A stretch of 64,000 bases of DNA, from contig OU744448.1 of NCBI GenBank assembly GCA_916610825.1, positions 14,879,936 through 14,943,935 on the forward strand, read 5' to 3'. Source of the stretch: Haliclystus octoradiatus (taxonomy: Eukaryota > Cnidaria > Staurozoa > Stauromedusae > Haliclystidae). The position numbers and the translations under genes were made by a program. This document shows, one piece after another, positions 21,074-33,000 of this stretch. The notes under the pieces were generated by a model, which saw nothing but the letters and a program-made list of their open reading frames with translations, ran no database searches and was not told where the DNA came from. The stretch's first letter is position 1. Each line of letters starts with the position of its first letter.

Positions 21074-23901
21074 TTACAATTTTGATTTTGATTTACATGC
21101 CATAACAACTACAATGAGAACAACGATGATGAAGACAAAGCCAAACATAGTACCCAAGACTATAGCCAGCAAAGGTGCATCTGTTGTCAAGACAGCACAA
21201 AATGTTACACATAATCATTGATTGCATATATGCACAGCATATTACATGGAAATACATGAGGAAATGGGACATTCATCATACCATCGTCTTTCTTTGCACA
21301 AGCAGCTCCATTTCCTTCGTAATCATCATTACACTCGCATTTGTAACTAAGCGATGATGGCAAATTAGTACAGCTTGCGTATGGACTGCAATACTTGGCC
21401 ACATTCTCTGTGAGACATTCGTTGAATTCTGTAATAGATAGTAATAATAAGATATTTGGTGAATATCATCACTATTGTATTCAAGATGACGCAGATCTAT
21501 ACCAAAGCTATATAGTTACCCTAACCTGCTACATATAGACTTGAGCTGTTGATCGTGACAGTCGTACTACCAATTGCCATATTAAATGTTCCTGAGCCAA
21601 TGGCAGCTATTAAGCCATTATTTATGTCAGCAGTATTTCCATTGTAAGATTGTTTCATGACCACTTTGAAATCAATGATCAGACTTCCAACCCTGGAATC
21701 AGGAAAAATTATGTAATTGCAAAGGAATTAATATTGCTGCTATTGCGTGAGTTATATTTAAAAAAGTAATGTAGACGGTGTCGCCCTACCGAAGGCACCC
21801 GTACCACTCCTCTATTTCTAGATGAGTGGCTTTTTTCGCTGAGAGCAATGATTTTAAACGCTCTTTGTTGATCTCAGCCGCGACACTGCAGATCAATTTC
21901 AACAGATTTCATGGCAGATAGGTCTCGATTGTCAATGCGCAACGATGCTCCACAGCTACTCACAATGCAATTCCCTCTGGACCATTCCATGCGCCATCCT
22001 CAGATGGTACTCATTTGATGTTTCGGATAAAGTCAAGGTTGAGTTGACCTTCGGGGGATTTGATCCACAGTCGATCAGATATGATCCGATCTGAAGTTCG
22101 GTTGATCTGTCATCTGAGCTAATCCGCCCTAACATACAATCCGCCCCCATAGTTCTATTTGAAAAAAGTAAGAATATAAACTCACCTAAAAGCTTCAACT
22201 TTGACATTGTCGACATCAGAAAAAGATTGAAATTGCTATTATGCACAAAATGAAAATAAGAAAGATTTAGTTGAAAGGACTCTAGGATCTGTATCTCGAT
22301 TTGTATTTCTATATAAGTTGTCACGGATCAATTATCACTATAATATTATAACTTGTGTCTGTTTCTAAATACTTGCATAATGCCCAACATAAGGTTGTAA
22401 GATATGCAAAAGTATACGGGAAAAATGTATACCGAATATATATATATATATATAATATATATCTTGTTGATACTGTATGAACAATGTAATTAATATCAAT
22501 GGAACACAAATATAACCTTAACCTATGTACTGCATGTTCAACACAGCACACTGGTTATCTAGTATAGCTGCACAATGACTGAAGCCGAGTCTATTTATAG
22601 GTAGTGAATATATTGACGCATGCGTACAAATAGATTACAATTAATGTAAGACAATTAATTGGCCTCCATTTCGTAATATAGATTCCATATGACAATCAAA
22701 CCTCTGATTCTATTAGGAAAATTGTTTTAATAGCAAAGTTGACATCGGGATAGTCATAGAAGCCTTCTCCCGGCAAAAATGACAATGCATACGCTTTATT
22801 GATTATAATTATTGACAATCTTACCGCTTTCAGGACGTTCTCGGCATCATTTTTAGCCGCTGCTTGATCAGACTCAATGCTCTGGAAAAGCATTGTGTGG
22901 TTACCAGGCGCTGTTAAGTTACAGCTCACTTGGACCACTGCAACGAGCAAAATGACAGATACATAGTCGATAAACATCATTGCATTAATGACAAACATTA
23001 ATGCTCATTATAGCAAGATATATAATACAAAAATGAATGGTTCTCTTACATGCTGATTGAGGAGGTCCTGGCGATGGTGGGGGAGAGGATGATGCTGATG
23101 GTTGGGCTAGTATATGAATACATATAATAAATTTCAACTATAAAAGACACGCAGCAATATTCCACGACAAAGTATAAATTTATTAATATGATTACCTTGG
23201 GTTGTAGAAAGAGTTGGGTTGATTGACGATGAAGGATTCGTTGGAACATCACTGGTTGTCATTACTGAGGACACAGAATTAGGTGGTGTGGATGATAATG
23301 AAGAACTGGAACTTTGCCCAGACGGCTGAGACGCCTGTGCATTACTTGAAGCTGCAGTTGCTGTAGGGGATGGTGTAATTGTTCCTGACGTAGCATCCGA
23401 TGTTATTGCTTCCGTTGATGTAGATGGTGTCATGGTCCCTGTTGCAGGAGACGGCGTTGTTATTGCTTCTGCTGATGTAGATGGTGTCATGCTCCATGTT
23501 GCAAGAGACGGCGTCGCTGTTTCTGAGGGGGCATCCAAAGAAGAAGCTGTCATTGGATGTGATGTCATCATGCTGGAAGGAGTAGGGCTGACTGATGAGG
23601 AAGTATATAGAGTTGACGAGCTCATGCTATTCATGTCAGTCATTGTGGCAGCAGGTGAAAGGGTAGAAGCGGGTGATGTCATCAACGTAGTGTTTGCATA
23701 GCAACCTTCAATGGAATTAAATCGTAGAGTGCAATTTAAATTTCGAAAAAGAGAATGCAATACAAATCTTTATAATTTTAATCACGATGGAAAACAGCAT
23801 ACTTACGAAAGATTATCTTATCACTTACCGGTCTTTGACATGCACAATAAAACTGTAGTAGTAGTAAACACTGCTGTCAGAAGAAAGTAATTATTTGCCA
23901 T
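21074..23901 (-). CDS. Mucin-like single-pass membrane protein with SEA-like and EGF modules
   Basis: Exons on the minus strand: 23901-23829 (ATG, signal peptide MANNYFLLTAVF..., GTAAGT donor); 23705-23196 (Ser/Thr/Pro-rich stalk with 19-residue repeats around PSTS-EAIT); 23106-23050 (Pro/Ser); 22937-22825 (start of a SEA-like domain, with an NHT glycosylation sequon); 21692-21526 (VGSLIIDFKVVM, the typical C-terminal SEA strand); 21428-21282 (EGF: FNECLTENVAKYC, CECNDDYEGNGAAC); 21180-21078 (membrane helix LLAIVLGTMFGFVFIIVVLI, then KSKSK). Most junctions are phase 1, as usual for shuffled extracellular modules. One exon between 22825 (phase 0) and 21692 (phase 2) is not located. The end is open: TAA at 21076-21074 is in frame, but GTAAGT begins at 21077, so a further exon is possible. 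The likely role is a cell-surface glycoprotein with an O-glycosylated stalk. No orthologue is recognised. Confidence 0.75.
21766..22140 (-). mobile_element. tRNA-derived SINE, copy 1
   Basis: Read on the minus strand it starts with a tRNA-like head: A-box-like GGATTAGCTCAG, B-box-like GGATCAAATCC. It ends with GTACGGGTGCC, GGTAGGGCGACACC, GTCTACATTAC. It is closely similar to the copy at 40592-40965. It lies in the intron between the two halves of the SEA-like domain. Confidence 0.75.
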
Positions 23902-26900
23902 TGTATTGTGTCTCGTGTCAGCCGTTTGGAAATGAGAACTGCAATGGAAGAGATAACACATTGTGAAAATAACAATAAAGTATATCACTGTCGTATATAT
24001 ATAACCACTAGCAACACAATATTAGCAGACATGTAATTGGCTAAAAAAATTCAAGAACAAAAATAGAATGTAAACTCAATAATCTTTTCATATGAGGTGG
24101 TATATACAATAGCTTGTTATATATCTCTGTGATCCAATCAAAACCTCCGTTGATTAGTGGCTACTAGCAATATTAACTAGCAATATTAACAATAAGAATA
24201 ATAATGACATCGTGTTTCACATGTATACAGCCATTGAATCAAGTTAATAAATTTACCATTCAGCTTTAGACAAACTCCTTCATTATGTCCATTTAAACGA
24301 TTTTATTTAATACATTAATGAAGATGTACAAAAAAAAAAGAACTATAAAAAGAATATGTAATATTTCCCAATCTTGTAATTATTATTAAGTATTGGTAAA
24401 TATTCAAATCCTTTATAGTTAATTTTCCTGACCAAAAATGCTTTGTTGGGAAGAAAACTATATAGATTGACTATTTTATAAATCATCAAATATAACATAG
24501 ATCGAAGCACAGAGATACAAATAATACACTCAGCGTACTTAATGGGACAATCGAAAAGCGTAACAAAACACGAGCCCCTAGCCTAGCAACTTAGAAAAAA
24601 CCTCTGCATGGGGCTCGTGTTTTTCTACACTGTTTTTGTTTCATTAACTACGTTTCATGTATTTATATTTTTCCGTAAAGATCTCAGGCCTGTGCATTAT
24701 ATTTGAAAAATATCGCCTTTATAGTTGCAATTTAATGGCTATACCTGAAAGATTCTGATCTGATCTGTCACCAAATGCGTGAAACTATAATTACTCATTT
24801 GTGCTTGTGCAACCGTATGACTTCCTATACAAATTTCCTGATAAAATTCCATCTAAAATATCCGCTATCAACTAAGACTAACGATCAATTTATTGAAAAA
24901 TTCTTGACTACTACGAATTCAGTGCAATACCTGTTGAATTCAGTTAATTAGAAAGTATTCATTACTAAAGTTCAGCTTGAGTGAATGTCTGATTGAACTA
25001 TAGATTACATCATTCGTTTACTCGGGATAAGTTGACGAGAAAGCTAATTATTGTGCCAAAGGGTATGATATTGGATAATCAGGCAGTATCACTGTAAATA
25101 TATTAAAATGATTTTTCAGAGTAACAAAATAGGATAGACTGCGGATTGAAAAGAATAAAAATAATATATCAATCTTAAATAGAAAAGCACTGGATTTGTT
25201 ACCTTTATGATATTAAAGAGAACCAATTCTTTAATAACTGACGTTATAGTCGTCCCAACTCCTCAGATTGTTTCCAATTTTAAGTGCGTTTATTAGAGCA
25301 AGCTACAATGTGGACATTAAAGCTACTATGAAGTCGATATGAATGCATCCATAATTAGTCTGAAAAGCTGGCAGGTCCTCGGTTGCTAGCCACACAAAAC
25401 ATGTGTATACCGTCGTTGCTAAAAACAAGTGACGCAGGGATGATGTAAATTATTTACAGAATGACTTAAGAAACATACGATCAACAGGGGATATTAAAAT
25501 TGGTCCTTTACAATCCTTATGATAGCTTGCATTATAATAATTTAAGAGTTCAATGTAGGGTCCTACAATCTAGATACATAGTAAGATAGTGTTATTAAGG
25601 AAGGTAAATTTCTTCAGTCCTACTGTTTTAAATTAAAGTGATAAGTAACAAGGGTAAGAAGGCCTCACGTTCTGACCACAATTAGAAGAGAGCTATACTG
25701 TTTGAAATTATGTTCAATGAAGCAGCTGAGTCAAGTTATTAGAAAGCGCATGCGCAATATTACTATCTATAATAGTGACTGTTGACAACTACTGTCAAGG
25801 TAAACAAACAAGGGGTAAAATGAAAGACAGCTGTCCGTTGGCTGTTTTATGCATATCTGCATACCTGGTGTTATCAATGCGGTTAACAGTATTACCCGCT
25901 TAACACTGGGGAACTGTCACACTCAGCATGGACTTTATTCAAGCATTAATGATTACCATCTTTGTACATGGACAATGGACGGACATCGTGTCTGTTGAAT
26001 GTGATATACAGCATCTCAAGTTTGAGATATACTTATTATTATTAAGTAATACACCAGTGAATTGGCATCACGTCTTCTGATCCCCGGGACCGGGGAACAC
26101 CCAGTAAGGTAACAATTGACAAGTAGTGCTCAGGAAGTAGTGTGGAAATCGATAATTCCCCGGAATGGGAAGACGAGCTCCCTAAAAGACTGTCCCTAAA
26201 TTACTTGGGAAATGCATCAAAGTAGTCATTTAAAAAAAAATATATATGAACCACTGTGTTGTGCCGTTGAGGGGCCACATGGAAATTTATTAACAGAGTG
26301 AATGACGGCCCATTGCAGAGTGATTCTTCGATGTTACAACTAGGTGTAATTATCGAGGTATATCGGCATTTTGAAGGCAGGGGTGCTTTCAAAATTATGT
26401 TAAGCTATCATGACAAACTTCCTGGTACCCGTCCAATGAAGCATATATGATATTTGTTTCAATTTCTTGAATGGCCTTGAATGTTTGTTGGAAATTTGTT
26501 TCAATCTTTGTCATCTAGTTTTTGTTATGTTCGTAGTAAAGAGAAACAACAGCAATATAGCTAGGACTCTGGTTGAGCATAAACGTGAACTGTATCGTGA
26601 ATATCAAGGTTAATACAATGTGCCTCGAGGACTCTCTCAGTCCCAGGCTACATCAGTTTTCCTAATAATTTTATTATATATTTACATTGTATTTGTACAT
26701 TGTATCAATATCAATTAGGGATGTACATATAAGTGGATACTCTACACATCCCTGTATTTGACTGCCAATGTTTTTTTGTTGACATTTTTGACAAAATAAA
26801 CAACAATATCCGATCGTTTTATAGATCTCTGATCCGATCCAATATATGTAGCCTCAATTCAGGGAAATGTTTAGCATTTTAAAAGAGGCAACCGCGAAAG

Positions 26901-27033
26901 TCAAACAGGGCGCAAGGAGAAAGTTCTGGAAGAAACAAGGATTCGCCTTAATAAGTTATCCGAATCCTCAAATATCTCTAACATCCTCAGCAAATTTACT
27001 TATTAGATCAGTATTCCAGTAAATTATAAAGAA
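23902..27033. other. Shared upstream region of the divergent mucin-like and CCT4 genes, with one hairpin
   Basis: About 3.1 kb with no supported gene. A perfect 14-bp inverted repeat lies at 24565-24578 and 24610-24623 (AAAACACGAGCCCC and its inverse) around a 31-base loop. It could be a small MITE or a transcribed hairpin. No TATA box was recognised near CCT4. Confidence 0.45.
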
Positions 27034-30000
27034 ATGGCACCTCAACAAGGAAATAGTGCGAGTAAAGGTGTTGGAAACGCTTACCGAGACAAAGATAAAC
27101 CTGTGCAAGTAAGGGAGAGTAACATCACTGCTGCCAAAGGTGTGTAGGCCTGCCAAGGTTATTTCGAAGAACGTCTAGTTTAATCAATTGAGTTAAAATA
27201 AGCTAAAAGCATAACATTGTTTACATGTAGCAGAAATACGAACTATATATTTATGGCAGGTGGAAGGAACTATATATGATGGGTGAAAACAACACAGTGA
27301 AAACAATACAGTTGTTTTGGTACAGGAGTTGATATTACTGTCATAACTACCCTAGTTAGCCTATTGTATTAGTTTATTTCGTTATCTGCCAGGTATAGCA
27401 TATGCGAAATATGATAGGTACCCAGTTAAACCGTCCCCAGGTAACATCCATGTCCGTGTTTTTACTGTACGTACTGTTATCGATAAAAAATTGATTTACC
27501 AGTTGTGTTTAGACTCTATTTAAGTCTAGGACTTGAATGTATATCTCATTAGACGTGTTCTTGCGAATGAATTGTCACAATTCAATTGTGATACCATTAG
27601 CCTAATATAGCTCTATCATAAATCAGTGCTAAGTTCTTGGTTTATCTGTGCACCGGCCGGACTGCATTGTTGCACGGATGCGCGGATGATATTTTTTATG
27701 TTAAAGAAGGTTTAGTACCAATTCAAGAAAAATGCGCGGGGAATATGTTCCCCTATATTCCCCGCGCACGACAAAAAGTGCAGTCAGGTGTACCTGTATG
27801 TAAAGATTAAACTTTGTGCGGAGCACAAATTGTCAGTCTTTTTAAATGTGCGGAAATTTATGCAGAATTGCATGCGGAAAAGTAGTTTTTCTTCTAACTT
27901 GGCATAGGTGATGCAGTCGAGCTCGGTTAATATCCTCTCGGTTAATATCTTAATATCCTACCTTGCTTTATGTCCTCATTTGTTGAAAACCACTTGCCGT
28001 TTTCCATACAAACTCAAGTAATTCCCCTCAGTTAATAGTAATAACCCTTGGATAATATCCCACCTCGTTTGATATCTCCCTTCCAAGTCCCTTTTTTGTC
28101 ATGAAATTTCTTAGATGAAACTCCATGAAACTCCCGTTGCTTTGAATTTGTAAACAAATGATAATCGCTTCATTATTTGAGTTTACATTTGTTTTTAAAA
28201 TTATCATTACTTTGAACTTGATATTGGACATGGCATTCACAGCATTGATTGTTTTAAATAAGAATAAACATTTTAACAATCTGAAGAATAATCTTTCCTT
28301 GTTTGTGACTAGAAATAAACTTTGAGACTTGTGACTTTGAAGTTTCTGTACTCTACTGTTCTTACAGCAACGACAACTTTGTAAATAACAAACGCTCTTC
28401 TCGCAAACAGAACCTTGCTCACGTGGTTGTGACGTAGGTCATATGTACAAGTTTTATCAACGAATGCGTATTATATTGCATTGCAAGCTTCGTAAAATAG
28501 ACAAACAGTACACAGGAAGAATTTTGCGATTAAGAAGAAGAAACTGTATAAACTGTTGAAACGTTGGTATAATTTGACTTATTTTGAAACCATTCAATGG
28601 CTGTCCATGGTATTTTTATCATTGTGTTTGTTTTGATTGGATAACATTTGTTAACAATGAAACAAAATTCCTTTGTGTACTTTCTCAGGTTTGGATAATA
28701 ATATTCCACCTTGGTTAATGACCTGTTTTGAGCTTGCGCGGAAGGGGAGATATTAATCTGGTTCTAGGGTATCATGATATGTTCAGCCATTTAGCAAGTA
28801 ATCTTTAATCATCAGATACCTTTTAACGAAATTTGTCCCCATGACAAGTCCTGGACTAAAAAATGAAGTAGTCTATACTCCTAAATACTGTACAACTGAA
28901 CTATAGATAGATGCAAGTAAATGGATTCTGGGATTGTAATGAGAGCATATCAAGAACATTGTTTCAACTTTATCAACTAAATAATGAGGAGTAAAAACTC
29001 ACTGTATAATGTCAATGTGCAATCTGTTTCTTGACATTGTGTTTGCTCTTACATTAGGCAAGAGTGTCTAATTATATAAAATATTTTTAGCTGTTGCTGA
29101 TGCAGTACGAACAAGTCTTGGCCCTAGAGGAATGGACAAAATGGTAAGTGTACTGCTATTTTTAAAACAAAAATGTGCAAATGATCTAGTAGAGTAGGGA
29201 CCTTACTCAACATCGTTGTTATAAGCATGGGTTTTTGCATAACACTGTAATTATTGCAAGTCAATTGAGTCAAGTTTGACTTAAATCGTATCTTAGCAAT
29301 ATTGTGTCACTTCCCCCCTCAAATTTTGCAAAACAAATTGCAAAATACCAGCAAGATTCAAGAAACCACTTTGAGCAAACAAACTGCACCAGCAGAGAAT
29401 CAGCAGTTGCATTTGGTTTTTGCAAAAACACAATGATCTTTATGCAACGGAACTTTTCCAAATTGAGAAATCTATAGTGCAGGTAAAGCCAGTGCTTATA
29501 TGTACATATTATGTGCAAGGATGATTATGATCCTGTATTTGCATTGAGCAGCAAACATACAGCCATACCAATGGATCCAAATGATATCACGTCCATCATT
29601 ACCATAATATGATACGGTAACATGATAAGCATGTAGGGGGCTGTAAAAGGATTATGCTGGTAGCATACCCTTGTCTAGTTTGCAGTGTGAACATCGAATG
29701 GGTGTTGAAATAATGTAGGGTCTGTCCCATTTCAAAAAGCAATTGCCCAGGCGCAGATTGCAAGTAAGCTCGTTTATGCCTCTGTGCATTAAACACCAAG
29801 GAGTATAAATTAAGGTAGTTTACCTTTTTTGTTAAAAAATACCATGCACATTCCACATGTGTGTTCAACAATTGTGACAACATTTTGCACGTTGCAATAT
29901 CAGTTGTAACAGTAGCATTATTATTTTAATAGTTGTGTGGTTGCGAGCTTTCCATAGGGGTACTGTTTTGGCAATAAGGCAACACAATGCTGATTCTGAT

Positions 30001-33000
30001 GCAGGATGCAAAAGATCTGAATAGCAAGTATTTGACTGTTGTTCTTATTATTGGCATTGTGGCATTCTCACAGCCATTTTAAACAGAAAGAATGGATAGG
30101 ACTACAAGTTTTGTTTCCACTATCGATTTTTAGATAATACAGATGAACCTATGTAAAATGTATACATTATATAGCAGGTTGCCAGTATATTATAGGTCAT
30201 ATTGATAGAATCAACATCATCATAAACAAGAGGCTTTTCATATGAGCAGTATCCATTAACAGATTGCAATAATATGACAACAGCTTAACCTTAAAAGCTT
30301 TAAATTAGCATTAAAAGGTCAAGTAAACAATGAAGCAATGTAATGTGACAGGTTGCCTGTATAGCATATAAGCTATTGTGCTGCTCCATGTGTGCCATAA
30401 TTATTAATCATTATCAATAAAATACATTAATAATATAATTGCAATTTTGGACAGAAGCAAAACATTGTATGTTTTTTCGAATTAATTGTATTACAATAAA
30501 GCTATGTGATAATATAGCAGATTGCCAGTACAAACCATATTGTGCTGCATGGTGTCATATTATAATTATACATCATTGGTATGTATGACATCAGCTAAAA
30601 CATGGTATGTTTTCTCACAATCATTGTGGTTAGTAATTTCAATGAAACAGTATAATACTATTGTAGGTTGCAAGTATAAGCCTTATCGTGTTGCATGTGT
30701 GTCATATTTATAATAATACCCAATCAATAAGTATGACAGCAACTAAAACATAGTATGTTTTCTGGCATCAATTCCACTGGGGATTGCAATGAAGCAATAT
30801 GATACTATATCAGGTTGCCAATATAACCCCATTGAGCTGCATTATGCCTTATAAGCAAGTACCACAGCAGCAAAAAGATTGTAAGTTTTCTTGCATTAAT
30901 TGCGCTAAGTATAGCAATGAGGCGATATGATACTATAGCAGGTTGCCAGTATAGACCTTGCTGTGCTGCACATGTGTCATGTTATTTTATGCATCATTGG
31001 CATGTATAACAATTGACATCAGCTAAAACATTGTGTTTTGCAGCATTGATTGCACTCAGTATATCAATGAAGCAATGTGATACTATAGCAGGTTACAAGT
31101 ATAAGCTTCATCACGTTGCGTATCTGTCATATATAGAATAGCTCATTGGCAAGTATGACGGCAACTACAAAATTGTATATTTCCTGGCATCAATGTTTCT
31201 GACTGTGAGAGTGGAACAATGTGATACTATAGCAGGTTGCCAGTGTAGACCTCATTGTGCTGCACATGTGTCATTTTATTAGCAATGGTATGTATGACAG
31301 CAGCTAAAACATTGTGTATTTGTGGCATTGATTGCACTCAGAATTTCAATGAAGCAATGTGATACTATAGCAGGTTACCAGTATAAGCTTCATCATGTTG
31401 CATATCTGTCATATTTATAACAATACCTCATTGGTGAGTATGACGGCAGCTAAAACATTGTATGCTTTCTGGCATCAATTTTTCTGAGTATGGCAATGAA
31501 ACAATGTGATACTATTACTATGTCAGCAGGTTGCCAGTATAGACCTCATTGTGCTGCACATATGTCATGTTATTATAATGCATCAGTTGGCATGTATGAC
31601 TGCAGCTAAAGCATTCCATGTTTTCTGGCATTGATTCGGTCAAATATTGCAATGAAGCTATATTATAAATAGCAGGTTGCTAGAATGAACCTCATCATGC
31701 TATGTTTCATATATAATACATCATTGATATTTATGACCGTAGACGAGCAGCTAAAACATTGAATGTTTTCTTCACAACAATTGTGTTAAATATTGCGATA
31801 TAGCAATACAATACTATAGCAGGTTGCTAGTATATAAGCCCCACAAGTGATTCACAAGTAGCACATTCTCTACAATACACTGGGATACGCATAAATAATC
31901 AATTATTGATTTCAGCATCCAATGTTATGCTTATTTCTGAAATTATACAACAGCTTGCTCAATTGCTGCCTATTTATTCCCTTAATTAGATTGATTACTC
32001 ATCTACTAGGGCAAAATACAAAATACGTATGACACGCAAGGGTAATAAACTGGAGCTGGAGCTCTCTACGATTGTGGCTTACAGGCTGTCAAATAGCCTT
32101 AGAAATAATAATAAAACTGCTGAGTCAGCAGTTCGTTCAATGAATGCGAATGCAAGTCACATTTAAAATGCATTACATATTTGTATAAAATGTCAGTAGA
32201 TAACAAAACAGCCGGGTCGAGATTTTTGTTTTATCAGTACATAGACAATAATGATTGCTTTAAGGATTATGCTAACAATTTTCACGTTCATGCATAGAAT
32301 GTATATTTCACAGCATGATTTCAGTCTGACTAAATGCAAATGAACACAGCTGGGTCAGCGTCGTCGTTCAATTCAACAAAATTCATCAGAAAACAATTGC
32401 TACATAATGTAGTAGTGCTGTAGACATACCCTACAGCTATAATTATGTAGGTAAATAAAACAGAAACAACAGCTGAAATAGAACTAATGGCGCGTAACTT
32501 GAGATCTTCTTTGTTATGGTAATTAGAGTTCCGTAGACCATTCAAGCATGCAAAAGACGTCGCTTTGAATGATTTGTTGCGTGTTTGTTTCGTATTTTAT
32601 ATCGGCGAAAATAGCATTTGATTTTGAAGAAAAATTTATCCAAGAAAGGTTGCTTTATATTTGGAAACAAGCATATTTAAAATTAATTTAAATAATCGAA
32701 TTGCATACCCAATAAAAATAAATTTTTGTTTGCTTTAATAAAGCTTCACATTGATAAATTCGAAAAAAGGAGAAGAAAGTAGGGGTGCGATAGATCGCAC
32801 GCCTTGGAATGCAGAGGCGTGTGCGGAGGTGTGTGCGATCGCGCGCCTCGGAATACAAGCCATGATAACGGCATATTGCCTGTAACGTATTTTTTTAGAT
32901 TCCTCAGGGGTGTTGCTATAAACAGATTCTACTGTAGTAACGTTCATGTAGCACATATTCATTGCTGTTATATACGCTTTACATTTGGATCATTTAGTTA

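Noticed and set aside
21956..22324. 122-codon minus-strand frame
   Set aside because: Most of it lies in the SINE and its flank.
22699..22824. Continuation of the SEA-like exon past 22825
   Set aside because: The frame stays open, but it crosses a strong GTAAGA donor and has no good donor at its end. Left as unresolved rather than annotated.
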